NCBI GenBank assembly: GCA_030220185.1
Contig: JASPKZ010000423.1
Location: 1,784,001-1,848,000, forward strand
Reading direction: 5' to 3'
DNA: 64,000 bases
Origin: Diploptera punctata
Lineage: Eukaryota; Arthropoda; Insecta; Blattodea; Blaberidae
Shown: piece by piece, positions 21,481-33,545 of the stretch
Numbering within the stretch: the stretch's first letter is position 1
Layout: the number at the start of each line of letters is the position of its first letter
Made by a program: the position numbers and the translations under genes
Notes under the pieces: model-generated
Told to the model about the DNA's origin: nothing
Database searches by the model: none
Seen by the model: the letters and a program-made list of their open reading frames with translations, nothing else

Positions 21481-22166
21481 CAATGGTATACTATTTCAAA
21501 ACAAAAAAGAGACCAACAATATATTACGTATTAATATTTCATCGTCTGAAACCAAAAAAAAAAAAAAATACATAAAAAATAAAATACATTATATTTCTAG
21601 GAAAAAAGTTGGAAATGCGTGAAATTTAGTACCGGCATTTAGAACAGGCTTTAGGATTTAATGATTTAGATAATATTTTTTTTATTTCCATATTTATCCA
21701 CAATAATGGTTAATCCAAAGCCATGCTTCATTATTGTTCAACAAGGCCATCTAAGAAAGCGCAGAACTCCTCAATTGATGAATGGCGATTAAGAAGGGAC
21801 TGATAGTAGAGGATGCCCCAATTGATGGAATCCCAAGAAGATCTTGGAATGGAGAATAGATGAAAAAAATAAGAAGATGAAGACCTATAGGTGAACTAGG
21901 ACTTACAGAGAAGGATGATCGGGACCACTACAAATGGGGAATATGAATTTCTTCAGGGTGACGGTAAACCATTGTTGTGGATAAATACGGAAATAAAAAA
22001 ATCCTTTATTATATAAGTCATTAAATCCTAAAACCTGTTCTAAATGCATTTCTAATTTTTTCCTAGAAATATAATGTAATTTTTATTTTTAGTTTCAGAC
22101 GATGAAATATTAATACGTAATATATTGTTGGTCTTTTTTGTTTTGTAATAGTATACCATTGGATCG
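21480..22166. repeat. large imperfect palindrome, arms about 205-240 bp
   Basis: Left arm 21480-21717 and right arm 21959-22166 are inverted copies (caatggtatactatttcaaa / ttttgtaatagtataccatt; cctagaaatataatgtaat mirrored). The 240-bp centre contains LINE-like text (tgttcaacaaggccat, also in family B near 53230). Confidence 0.8.
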
Positions 22167-22249
22167 ATTATATTTCTGTAATTTAAACTGAAATGTCTGA
22201 AAAATATTTTGTAAATTACAGATGTCCAGGAATTCAACAGGTAAAATTG

Positions 22250-22680
22250 GAGGTAGGCTATTGCAGTAGGACGCACAAGGGAACTGTCAACCATTGCATG
22301 CCGACACCTATCTTGAAATTTCTCCCAGAAAAGCGTTGTGATGTACCAAGCCTGTGTCAAAAAATGGCGTTTTTTACTACAAGGCACAGGAATCGAAGTC
22401 AGAATCCAGCAATGTCTACTTACTGCACGACTAAGAGCGGAGTGAAGTGAGGCTGGACTCGCCCCAGACGGCAGGGTTATCCAATCTAACAATTCGGGAA
22501 TTTTATGACTTCCCTAGAGTTTAAATAATAGATTTGACGCTGAATTTTAGTACCTTGTAGTTAAAAACGGCGGATAATATTTTTTAATATGGCTTTTGTA
22601 CATTACAACGCTTATCTGGAATAAATTTCGAATTAGGATTCGAAATCCAATGGTTGACTGTTCCCTTGTCAGAAAAAATA
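22250..22680 (+). repeat. repeat U1 copy 1
   Basis: Shares tcttgaa.tttctcccag, gtgatgtaccaag and a block ending gttcccttgt with 34060-34465. The middle block (caggaatcgaagtcagaatc) is inverted relative to the other copy. Family unknown. Confidence 0.55.
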
Positions 22681-22709
22681 TTTTGAGTTAAGGAATTTAT
22701 GATTTATAG

Positions 22710-23254
22710 ATTTAATGCTATTATGCATTACATGAACTCTTGTTATTCCACATTCTCTCAAAAAACACTAAAATGAAAAAGAAAAAAAATATATAAATGT
22801 TATTCTCCCAGTTATATTATATGGATTCTTATTTCAAGGGAGGACAGAGAATTACGAATTTTTGAAAATAAAGTTCTTAGACAAAAAAATAGATCAAAGA
22901 GAGATGAATAGGCAGGCGAATGGAGGAGGCTCCATAATAGTGAGCTACATGACCTTTATGGAAAACCATATATGATAAGAACAGTTAAGCCTCGTAGACT
23001 TCGCTGGGAAGGACTACTGACACAAATGGGGAATGAAAGAGGGAATTTAAAGTCCTTGTAGGAAATTCAGAAGGAAAGTGCCCAGTAGGTAGGCCAAGAA
23101 TGAGATGGTAGAATAACATTAACCATAATGTAGGGTAGTGATTCATACAGGAGATGACGGTAAAATATAATCTCAAGGTAGGAATGTAAGGAGAGTTTAT
23201 ATCCGCGCTGTCATAAACCTATAGGTTCGATAGTTCCAGTGAATTAGTTAGGTT
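22710..23254 (+). mobile_element. LINE family A fragment
   Basis: Runs from the 'gctattatgcattacatg' block through a KPRRLRWEG block to the family A end cgatagttccagtgaattag. Several stops. Confidence 0.75.
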
Positions 23255-23590
23255 CAAAATAAAATACAGTAGCATAAAATGTGTTGAGCATCAGCAAGCC
23301 ACTGACTAAACGTCCACGTGACGTAGTAAAAATAAATGGCAATTTGTTTAAGGTCTTCGCATTATTTTATTGTACTGTATTACATTTGAATACCACGTTT
23401 GCAAAAATTGAGATGCGGACTTTTATTAATGTATGTGTAATAAATAATATTGAAATGTATAGCTATATGTGTTTCATAGAAACGAAACAAAGGAGATGCA
23501 AAGCCTCAAGTTTTCGTATAACCACTGTTCCGAGAAAACAGACGGCCATGGTGTATAGTATACTCTAACACAAACATTCGACTGTCGTCT

Positions 23591-24110
23591 ATGAAGTGTA
23601 TAATCCCGCGAGGAAAACCCTTTCACCAATATGAAAAAAAAATCCATAATTTAAAAAAATATATGACTGATTATTTCAATTTAATTTACCCTCAGGCTAG
23701 TTTAAGTGGAATGTTTACAATTAGAGGAAAACACATAATTAAACTTGCAACAGAAAATGGTTTAGAACAAAAAAATATAAATACGCAAACATATATACGT
23801 ACAAAAAACAAAAATTGATGAATGAAAGCACTCTTCTGATAGAAAAAAATAATTTAAAAAGTCCAGGAAATTCAAATATCATCTATGGGCACACAATAAA
23901 TCCCAAACTATTCTCGAAAATGCAAATCAAATTAGGACCAAAAGATGAATACAACCTAAATAAGCTAATCAAAACTTACAGAAATGAAAAGATTGATGAT
24001 GGAAAAAAAGTCACGAATATACCAGATAAAATGTGCTGATTGTGGTAAGATATACATGAGAAAAAAAGAGAAATTGAAATATTATAACGAAAGAACTCAT
24101 TATAAATGTA
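23591..24110 (+). pseudogene. frame-shifted C2H2-like zinc-finger fragment
   Basis: Three overlapping frames read as one decayed protein: open 23591-23818, then 23815-24039, then a third frame (about 24029-24117) encoding KCADCGKIYMRKKEKL followed by ERTHYKC. The last part resembles a C2H2 finger (Cys-x2-Cys, then His/Cys with abnormal spacing). I do not recognise the parent. It could be a processed pseudogene or a transposon-borne protein. Confidence 0.35.
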
Positions 24111-24459
24111 AAAAATAAAGAATTAGAAAAATATGCAGTAGCAGCTCACATGTGGTCAGAAAAACATAAAATCGATGTGAACATCAAATTATTAAAACAG
24201 TTAAAAATTCAAAATACCATTTGGGAGAATATCTACATTCAGAAGAGTAGAGATATAATCATGAATTTTCAAATTCTCGGGTAAAGGGATTTGATTCGCA
24301 AGTTCTTCCTTCCACCGAAAAGTGGAGTGAGAGTCGGCATCCAGGCCGGACAGCATAAAATTCAACGGTCTGGACAAGCTAATAATGATGAACTGGCGTA
24401 TTGAAACATGTCCAATAAGAACTCAACTTTTTATGAGTTAAGATGTAACAGACTCGCCT

Positions 24460-25360
24460 TATTCACTGTATATATAATCAGATGGAGAAATAACAGAACA
24501 CATAAACACTAGCAAAGGTGTTCGACAAGGATGTGGACTATCTCCACACTTATTTAATATATATATTAACAGAATAGTGCAAGAATGGAATCAAACAGTA
24601 AATAGTGGAATTTCAATATCTAGGAATAAAATAATTCAAACAATATTATATGCTGATGATCAAATAATATTATCAGATTCCGAAGATAGCTTACAAATAG
24701 CGGCGTATCAATTATTCAAAATTGCCAGCAAATATAATATGAAAATTTCCACTTCAAAATCCAAAACAATGGCAATGTGTGGAAAAAGCATACAACGGGT
24801 GAAAATTGAGATTGATGAAAAAATTATAGAACAAGTGTCAGATTTCTCTTACTTATGAAGTGTATTTGCAGAGTATAAGAGTGACATTGATTCAAAATTA
24901 CAAAAAATATAATAAAATGAATGGGGTAATACGAAGACATTTTGGTAAACAGATGAGGACAGAGACAAAACTAAGATTACATAACATCACATCAAAAGCT
25001 GCTCTAAAATACGGAAGTGAAATTTGGATTTTAAATAAAAGAGACTCTCATAAACTTCAAGTAAGCCAAATGCGCTTCTTACGATCATTGTTAGGAGTTA
25101 ATAGACTGGATCACCAAAGGAACACTATTATCAGAGGAAAACTTGGAGTAACAAGTTTAAATGAAGATGTACAAAGATACCAACAAGAATGGAAAAATCA
25201 TCTGAGGAGAATGGCAAGAAATAGACTTCCAAAATTGGCATTCCAATACACTCCAACTGGACATTAGGGACCGAGGAAGACCAAAACATCGGTGGAAAAA
25301 TCAAGACCATCTTCGCTAGGTTTACTGTACAGGCCACATGGCCTAAAACGAATTTGTTCA
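24460..25360 (+). mobile_element. LINE family E, RT domain to 3' end
   Basis: RT motifs are clear: SKGVRQGCGLSPHLFNIYIN near 24508-24570, the catalytic box LYADDQIILSDSED near 24645-24690 and YNMKISTSKSK. A stop after DFSYL (24858) and a frame change lead to the second open segment 24860-25267 (KYGSEIWILN, MRFLRSLLGV, LRRMARNRLPK). The end 'acatggcctaaaacgaattt' is followed by (ATG)n then (TA)n. A decayed relative is at 57300-58430. Confidence 0.85.
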
Positions 25361-25362
25361 TG

Positions 25363-25372
25363 ATGATGATGA

Positions 25373-25406
<34 letters not shown>
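25363..25406. repeat. (ATG)n(TA)n microsatellite, LINE tail
   Basis: Directly follows the family E 3' end. Confidence 0.9.
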
Positions 25407-25410
<4 letters not shown>

Positions 25411-25519
25411 ACATAATGTTACATTCTACTGTAATTTATTAATCAATGGAATATGTTTGTTGAAGGCAAATAATTTTGCATTTCCTTTAATTATACCTGT
25501 TATTATCATCAATACTATT

Positions 25520-25905
25520 ATTACTACAGACGACCAAGTGGTGATTACTGAGGACACGGAAGATGCATCATACATGACAAGGAAATTAATTGAGGAATAC
25601 AATAAATTAGGGGTTAAATATAAACATTAACAAAACCGAATATCTCACGACAGAACTGGATAATGAACACAAATTATAATGTGAAAATATGGAAATTAAG
25701 AAAGTTGAAAAATTCTAATATTTCGGATTAATTTTAGAATCAGTAGAGAAAATTTATTGTGAAATTGAGAAATAATTAGTGAAAGAAGAAAAGTAATTGG
25801 AAAGTTAGATTCAGTGATTTGGAGTAAAAATAGAGTAAATAAAACCAATACAATAATATTTAAATCATTAATACAGATTATGTTATATTGTCTCAATTAG
25901 CATGA
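25520..25905 (+). mobile_element. LINE RT fragment, strongly decayed
   Basis: ADDQVVITEDTED then RKLIEEYNKLG and NINKTEYLTTE (in two frames), the stretch around and after the RT catalytic Asp pair. Confidence 0.6.
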
Positions 25906-26324
25906 ATATTAATACGTTTTTATATTAATTATCAGGATTTAAGAAATTGGAATATTAATAGATGTTGGAGTGCAGTTAAAACCAGTTGGAAACGGAACAC
26001 TAACTGGTTTTGGGAACACGGAAACACTAACTGGTTTGAAACGCTATTTTCCAATTTCTCAGCTGTAAAATACTACAAACTGGTTTCTTGAAAGTCTCGT
26101 TGTTCTGTTCCAGAATGTTATCAAAATACATTTCTATACTTGGTTAAGACTTTTAAGAGTTCAGGGAAGAAATATACACCAATTTTGGAACCTAAAATAT
26201 TTTTTAATTCAAAATTAATATTAATTTGCATTTAAAAAGTTCATAAAACACAAAAATAAATTATTTTTGTTACCACTTCTAACAAGCTGTAAGTAGGCCT
26301 AATGTACTGCAGACGTATTTTCAG

Positions 26325-27128
26325 TAGATTGTGAGGATATACTAATTGCAAACATGCACATTCCATTGAGTAACACTAAGGAATTGGAACTGGAAATAAA
26401 CATAAATAAAACTACATTTATGGTCACACATAGAAATCGTTTATATAATAGAAATGGACTGTAGATGACGAAAGAGGGAAGTTTTGAAGAAGTGACTGAA
26501 TCCACATAGAAATCCTTTATATAATATAAATGGACTGTAGATGACGAAAGAGGGAAGTTTTGAAGAAGTGACTGAATCCAAACACTTAGGAACATAATTT
26601 CAAAAATAAATGAGGAACAGAAAGGAATTAAACATTGTCTCAATATTGGAAGTGCCTGCTATTATGTATTACAGGGACTGTTGTCGAAACTTCTCTCAAA
26701 AAATGTTAAACTAAAAATATATTAAACTGTTATTCTCCCAGATATATTACATGGATGCGAAACATGGTCCCTTACGAGAATAAAGTACTTAGGATTTTTT
26801 GGACCAAAATTGAGGTACTTGATCTTTATGCAAAACTATAGGTAATAAGAACAATTAAGTGTCGTAAACTGCGATGGACAAAACGTGTGAGAAGAATGGA
26901 GAATTAAAGATGAGCATGGGAATTTCTTGTAGGGACACTAAACGCAAAGCTCCCGGTAGGATGGCCAAAAATCTGTTGGGAGGATAGTATTAACCATGAT
27001 TTGAGGGTGATAAATTATGCAGGGGATGATTGGAAAACATTGACTCAGTTTAGAAATGTATGGAGAGCATATGATCGCGCGGCCATGAACATATGGTTGG
27101 ATAGTGCCTGTGAGTTAGTTAGTTAGAG
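26325..27128 (+). mobile_element. LINE family A copy with internal duplication
   Basis: Begins in the post-RT stretch (LEININKTTFMVTHRNR) and ends at a GTTAGTTAG repeat. A 77-bp block (gaaatggactgtagatgacg) is duplicated in tandem at 26426-26502 and 26503-26579. Many stops. Confidence 0.75.
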
Positions 27129-27487
27129 TTAGTTAATTTCACTTCAGAACTAAAAAAGGCTAAGTATCTAGGGACATTTTACACAGTGGTAATGTAAAAT
27201 TGCGACCATATCACTATTTTGTAATTCGTGTTGCAGTTATAATATTACAGAGAAAACAGGCGCTAATCCTTATTCGAGAGACGGATGGCGTTAACGTGGG
27301 AGTAAAGACAGATGTGTTAGTTCCTGATAAACACACCCAACGTCATCTATTCCCTTTTACATTTTCCCGTCATCAATTAGTTTAGCATTACATCACTTCC
27401 GTTCATATTTTACAATAATTTGATCTCCAGCTCCTCATAATTTTTAATTAATAATGAGAAAGTTCACACATTGTGTATTGTTTTGTT

Positions 27488-27845
27488 TTATTTGTCCCGT
27501 GCATATTCACTTATGGATTTCTTTCTGTTTTTACACACTGTGATGTGGTATCGGTCACATCTTTCCTTGCACATCTCGCATACACATGTGTCTTCTGGTA
27601 CGTGATATGTCTTCTTGGTGCATATTCTGTGGTGGAAACCGTGTACCGCCATCCTGGTCACCAGGTGTCGCAGCTCGTAGTTCGCCGACATCCAATTGTT
27701 GTTTGCCATCGCCTCTGTGGAGTAGAATTCGTCCCAGATCTCGTCTTGTTTTCACCTTCTGTTGTGTAGTACCTTTGCTGCTGCCTCTGTTGTGGGTAAC
27801 AAGAATTTCAGCATCAGGTTCCTCATAATTTTTAACATTAGCCAA
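27488..27845 (-). pseudogene. Cys/His-rich protein fragment, frame-shifted
   Basis: The minus strand has two open frames that join by a shift near 27750. The downstream one reads DEIWDEFYSTEAMANNNW, YELRHLVTRMAVHGFHH, then a cysteine-rich end CVCEMCKERCDRYHITVC. It looks like the zinc-binding C-terminus of a mobile-element or nucleic-acid-binding protein, but I cannot name the family. Confidence 0.4.
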
Positions 27846-27894
27846 ACACTTATTTATGCATTACAATTTAGAAGAACGAAAAGTAAATAGTTCT

Positions 27895-28245
27895 GCTATT
27901 ACCGAACTCGATAGTTCATACCCGTGCGGAAATTGACTCTCCGTACTACCCTATCCCGAGATATTTGTTTTTTAATCATTACCCTATTTGCATAATTCAC
28001 AATTCCTAAAACATAGTTAACGCCATTTTTCAACTTCACTCTTGACCTATTTATTGGACGCTTTCTCTTTGGTTTTCCTACAAGAAGTTTCTATATCCAT
28101 CCCTCATACCCAATTCGTGTCACATGTCCTGCCCATCGCAGTCTATGTAACTTAACTGGTCATATAACGTCACATTTCTTATAAAAATCAAGTAACTTAC
28201 TGTTACATACTTTTCTGCATTCACCTGTTGATTCGTCACGTTAGA
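27895..28245 (-). mobile_element. LINE family A fragment
   Basis: The reverse complement shows the family order CLRWAGH (cctgcccatcgcagtc on plus), GKPKRKR and the terminal cgagttcggtaat block. Diverged copy. Confidence 0.6.
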
Positions 28246-28850
28246 ACAAAAATGTTCCAAAGCACATTATGTCCAAATACTGATAACGGGGATTCTATTC
28301 CACCGTATCCCCTAAATAAATTCAAATAAAATAACGAAAAAATATACATTTTATAACTGCAGTATATAAATAATATCCTGGGAGAAATGTATTGAGTTTT
28401 TTGTCCCCCAAAAAATGTGATACATTCCTTGAAATGAAGTGAGAAGGGGAGCTCAAAAGTAACTTAAAAATCAACATATTTACAATGTAAAATATGTATT
28501 ACATTAATCATTGCTCAGACAGTGTAGCCAATTTATCACAAAATCACGATAACAAACATGCGAATGCAAACTAATGTCGTATAGATCTACACGAACTCGT
28601 CCATTTTCTCAATCTAATTTACCCAAACTAACACTAACTTGCCCGTTTTCTCATCCTAACTTTCCCACAAAAGTAGATGGACTTCTGGAATGGAATCCCT
28701 TTATATGCATGTGAGTAAACATGTTGGTTATTGGCTCTGGAGGGAACGTGTTGGCCAACAAAATAATAATAATCTACTTGCTCTCTGATCGAATACTCAA
28801 AGATGGTATGCTGGCGTAGAATAGGGTTGATATATATATTTTTTTTTCTT
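28230..28850 (-). repeat. repeat U3 copy 2
   Basis: Reverse complement of 17270-17820 along its length, including tgtgataaattggctacact and ctgagcaatgattaatgta. It slightly overlaps the degenerate LINE end. Confidence 0.75.
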
Positions 28851-29039
28851 CTCTTAAAATATGAGACCGTTTTCTCTATCCAAATGTAATTTAGCTTAAC
28901 ATCATTTTTGTAATTGCAAATGAAAGTGTCCATTTCTTAAACCCATATTTCACCTTCAACATTGTTTTAAAATTATACAATTTTTACGTAAAATTGTAGA
29001 CTTTAAGGGCAGGTGTCTTGATTCATGTCTTTCATGCAT

Positions 29040-29310
29040 TTCGGACTAAATGGCCGTGGTCTGGTTTTATAAACACTCAACGTTTCGTCTACTACTGCGG
29101 TAGACATCCTCAGGAGATTCTGAGTGCTCTATGACCTCTTAAGTCTTCAACTGTCTGCAGCCGACTGCTGGTGATGTCCCGAAAGACCAACAGTAAAGTA
29201 ATATTTTACATAGTTGTGGAGACTGACCTAGAAAGTAATAATTTTATAATTTTAATTTTGTGAAACAAGTTTCACCGTGAATTTTATTAATGTTGAATAT
29301 TATTTAATAA
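29040..29310. repeat. foldback-family fragment with conserved stem-loop
   Basis: The start (ggccgtggtctggttttat, aacgtttcgtctactactgc) matches the left arm of the foldback element at 61063. On the minus strand it gives CTGAGGATG, a GTCTAC/GTAGAC stem with loop CGCAGTA, then GAAACGTT. The right arm is missing here. Confidence 0.55.
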
Positions 29311-29319
29311 ATGATATAA

Positions 29320-30860
29320 TGTAGTTCGGGTGAATCGGAACAAAAATAGGAACATCTTTAATAAGGGTTTCATTATCGGTAAGACATACGTGTCTTATAC
29401 TTCATCATTCAATATAATCTTTCATCAATATTTTGTATCAGTTATAGTCTCATCAGTTTTATGCACGAGAAATTATTGACATTTATATTCCAGTATCTTC
29501 ATCCTAATTTGTTAGGTTGAATAGAGACAGTCTTTTGGATGAATCGGGACAGTATAAAGTACCTTATTTCGATATAATATTTATTTGTCATGCATATTAA
29601 ACACAATTTTATAGCATAATTTTCTATATAAACTATCAGAGAATCAGATTTATATCTTTATATAGCAAGATACCATTCACGTCCTTTATCATGCCACTAT
29701 ATTTTATAAACACATATTTTCCGGCTCTCCAGTATCGTCATTATGTTTATTGAATTTCTCTCCGCGAAGCAAAAAGGTGTCTTTCTCACATTGTTGAAAT
29801 CTCATTCAAATCTACTTGCAGAAAATGGAATAATTATTTATAAGCTACCAACGAGGTTTTTTCAGCAGATCATCACTCCCACTGTTACGGTTGCGTTGAT
29901 GACAAGAACGAGGTCCCCAAATAACTCTGCCGGATGATACAAGCTCTTCCCCTGACGGAATGCTTTAATAGTTCTACGTAAATCAATTTCTGTCTAACTC
30001 TGTTTGTAATTAACCATCTGGAATGCAATAGTTACAAATACATTGATCAAATACGCTGTACCTATTCAGCCGAAAATTAGTGTCCCTATTCATCCGAAAT
30101 ACAGTGTTTCAATGTTCATAGATTGGCAACATTTAAACCATTGTCGAAAAAGTCGGGAATTATCCCAATCTATTTGGGGTCACATATTTCAGTATTTAGC
30201 GTAACTTAATACGTAATTTCATCATTAGTTAATAAGAGGCAGGCATAACAAAGAACGAAAATATTGAATATACGTAGCTCATATTCCACTTATACGAAAC
30301 ACCAATTCTCTATTGTGAAATATTCACATAACCAATCGAGAAATAAAATGTCATACGTTTGGTTTTGATACATGAAGTACAGAAGTTAGTCGACAGATAC
30401 CAGTACTTTCGCTTGGAGTCTTCGATTTCAGTGAAGAGAAAGTTAAAAGTATCCCTAATCTGCCTGTATTCAAATTCAGCCGAGTTTTCCCTATTAATCT
30501 TGCGTACACGAACTTATCCCATCGGAACCTATCAAAATGAAGTGAATTTCTTAAAATGTTCCGGAATTAATTGCGAATGTTCGTCACACCGATTTCATAG
30601 ATATGTCCAGCCATCTTGGTGGAAATCGCATTAACCGTTCTCGCATGCGCACAATGATTCTGTAGAAATTCGAAAAAATCAGAGAAGAGAAATACCAGAA
30701 TTTGGGTTCATATATAAATATTTATTAATTCTGAAATATGTTTTATGAATCGTTCCATAATGTTTAAAATTCTACAAAATGTTATAAAACTGAAAAAAAA
30801 AAAATATTAATGCAACAGTGTCTTACGAATATTGTATGTAAAAACATAGAGTATCTATTC
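29320..30860. other. unassigned AT-rich sequence
   Basis: Short related phrases (gaatcggaac, gaatcgggacagt, tattcagccgaaaa) recur, but I see no gene. Short open frames at 29743-29937 and 30359-30634 have no recognisable motif. Confidence 0.45.
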
Positions 30861-30872
30861 TCAAGTTGAGCC

Positions 30873-30942
30873 GTTATTATTATTATTATTATTGTTATTA
30901 TTATTATTATTAGTACTATTATTATTATTATTATTATTATTA
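30873..30942. repeat. (ATT)n microsatellite
   Basis: Interrupted trinucleotide array. Confidence 0.9.
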
Positions 30943-30944
30943 TA

Positions 30945-32010
30945 AAACAAGAGTCACAATATCCTCATTTCTTGGAAGTATGAATACAGTAAAGCTTGTT
31001 TATTCTGTGTCATTCTGAGAAAATAAATAATTTCTATTTCTGAATATAGCTTATTTTCGAGCAGAGTTTTGACGTGCATATTCTCAAAAAAAGAAAATAC
31101 ATATGAAAGAAAAAAATATATATTGTACAAGTGGACCTATTAAAAAAAAAGAAAGCAAATACTGATCCAGTATATTTTGTTTTCTCTATTCATATTTGAA
31201 CAGAATACTATAGAATACAAGTAAAAAAATGAAGTTGAGAGGAAGGGAAACAACAATCCCAGTGTTATTTTATTCCCATATTCCCAATAGAAAATTCCCC
31301 GTCTCTCTTTATCTTCACTCTTTCTCTTTCTCACATATAAGAAAAGAGAGGATAAAATGTCTGGTGGACAGAAGCCAAATTCACTCAGGGGAAAAAATAG
31401 AGTAGGGTGGAAAGATGAAATTGAGGATTTTGGAGGCTGAGTGGCGGTAAAGGGGTCAGAAGGCTTATTCCAGCCCCTTCCCTCATTGCTTTGGATTTTG
31501 TAACCCTTTACCGAATGAATCGTCATAATGGAGAAAGGAAAACTAGGTTAGGGTGCAGGGGAATTTCCAATTGCAGTAGCAATAACGTAGGCTATGGATC
31601 CTGTCCAAACCTCCTCACTCAAAGAGAGATCGACCCCACACAATTCCCTATTGTAGGAAGCAAGAATAAAAAAAAACTGCGGTGCCCATTGGACTCAGAG
31701 TGGGCAGGACAGGTTTTAGAAACCCTACGCACGAATAGATATTGCTATTGCCAACTATGACCGCCAGTAATACGAAAGATAATACAAAAAAAATGAAGCA
31801 AATTTCTTTCATGGAACCGATATCTGGAAGTAAATTATTATCCTGCAGTATAGTAGACCACGTCTCGTTCAATATTACATCTAATTCTTAACCAAGGAGC
31901 TTAAATATATTGACTTATTAAAAATGTATCAATGGAACACCGCAATATACATAGTGTTCCAAAACTTCGAAGAATAATTTATGCAGACTTAATGATAATT
32001 AAAGACTACC
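30945..32010. other. unassigned sequence
   Basis: No safe assignment. The minus-strand open frame 31140-31526 is low-complexity (Ser/Phe-rich) and unconvincing. Confidence 0.45.
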
Positions 32011-32112
32011 AATATATTTCATTAGACAGGTGAATGGAGAATACATCATAACAGTAAGCTACATGGACTTTATAGGAAGCCAGATATAAAAATAACTTTT
32101 AAGGCCCGTAGA

Positions 32113-32511
32113 TGGCTCAAGCCCCTCCATGGTATCTTTACCTTGTCGTAGTAGAGTGGCTTGCGTGTTTAAATGCTCCCGAGAGCTATGCTGCCAATAG
32201 GGTTACCCATGCCGGATTGGGCGAAGGTAATAAGCCAGACGAAAAAAGTACCTTGGTCGAAAGAATGACGATCTTTCACTGTAAAAAATACAACCGTCAA
32301 GAAATGCGGACATGGGTTCCACAGGTGTAAATTTTTCCGGAGGTCAAAAAGTCCCCATACTCGGTTCTCCGGGCAGGGACTACTTCAGGGAACACATACC
32401 AAATGCTCAAACACAGGGATATGTTCCTAGGAACATACAATAGCGGGGCGCTAGAGGTATTAACGCGGGAATTGGATAAATCACCCTTGGATATAGTCAC
32501 TTTACAGATGG
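32113..32511 (+). mobile_element. LINE 5' leader and start of endonuclease ORF
   Basis: Unlike the other LINE pieces, this is a 5' end. The segment 32403-32511 encodes RDMFLGTYNSGALEVLTREL then DIVTLQMVQ, which resembles the first beta strand and helix of a LINE apurinic-like endonuclease (usual form GTWNVRSL...LQEVRW). It stops exactly where the next SINE begins. Confidence 0.6.
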
Positions 32512-32815
32512 TGCAAGCGGTTAGACGCTCACCTATCACCGGTGGGGTCCCGAGATCGAGTCTCGATCACTCCATGTGGGTTTCATGATGGACGAAACGG
32601 AGCTTGGGCAGCAGGTTTGTTCTCGTGGTATTCTCCCGTTTTTCCCTCCCACTATTTAATTCCACCATTTCTCCATACTTATCTCATCCATTTCATCTCA
32701 TTTCGTTCATCTGTACTCGTGATGGTGCGTCAGGCGTGGTCAGCCGGCAACCTTGTTATTAACAGACCTCTATATAGGGGTTTCATCTCGTCCCTCGATC
32801 CGACCTGATTTGGAC
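32512..32815 (+). mobile_element. SINE family B copy
   Basis: tRNA-like head: A box gcggttagacgctcacc and B box gatcgagtctcgatcac. Body: gacgaaacggagcttggg, ggtgcgtcaggcgtggtc, acctctatata. The close relative is at 55841. It is inserted in the endonuclease-coding fragment. Confidence 0.8.
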
Positions 32816-33385
32816 ATGAGTTAAGGATATTTTATTTATAAAGCTCGTAGACTTCGAAGGGCAAGACATGTAACACGAATGCGAAATGAAGGAGGTGCAT
32901 GGGAGCTCCTTGTAGGAAAACCAGAGGGAAACCGCCCAGTTGGTAAACCAAGAATGAGATGAGAGATTAACATTTACTATGATTTTGAAGGAAGCAGATT
33001 ATACAGGGTATGTTTGGAAGTCATTAGTTCAGGATAGTGATGTGTTGAGAGCTTATGTCCTCGCGGCCATGAATTTACTAGTTCGATAGTGTCAATAAGT
33101 TAGTTGAAGAACGCAGCAAATTGCGCGTTGTCGTGTGAACTGCAGGACACATGAACATCGATATTTCTAACGCATATTGCGGTCCTTGGATTTCCAATCC
33201 CAGACCACACCTGCCCAAGGGCCACAAAGCAGCATTCCCGGCCGCGTGGATTTCTAAAAAGAAACACATTGCGCCCGACTGTTGGTGGTATCTTTACTAG
33301 TGCCACAACATTTTCCAATATTGTTATTTTAACACAGTTTCAATAATGGATCATATTATAATATTATTGTGAAAAGAAAAATTAA

Positions 33386-33460
33386 TGTCTGAACCAGGAA
33401 TCGAACCGTGGACCTCTCGTATTCCGTACGAGGGTGAAAGACCACTACACTATTCGAGAC
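33386..33460 (-). ncRNA. tRNA-like gene, left end
   Basis: Minus strand: A-box region tagtgtagtggtc, anticodon stem CTCGT/ACGAG, B box ggttcgattcc, 3' strand TTCAGAC, then a short T-containing flank. The acceptor 5' strand has one extra base and position 33 is not T, so it is probably not a working tRNA. Confidence 0.6.
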
Positions 33461-33545
33461 GTTGGTAGTGACATCTACCTGGCAGCGGACGAAACGAGAA
33501 TTATAGATTTGTATATATGAAAAGAATTGTTCGTGCTTGTACCAT

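Larger units (their letters stand above)
32015..33105 (+). mobile_element. LINE family A copy split by insertion
   Basis: The family A blocks up to 'cagatataaaaataac' and 'ggcccgtaga' (32015-32112) resume at 'agctcgtagacttcg' (32838) and run to cgatagtgtcaataagttag. The 720-bp insert holds a LINE 5' piece and a SINE. The repeated cNcgtaga at the junction may be the target duplication. Confidence 0.75.

Noticed and set aside
30359..30634. 91-residue frame MVLIHEVQKLVDR...
   Set aside because: No motif, no second copy, and no splice or regulatory context that I can support.
31140..31526. 128-residue minus-strand frame
   Set aside because: Low-complexity Ser/Phe/Leu content from purine-rich plus-strand sequence; no domain.
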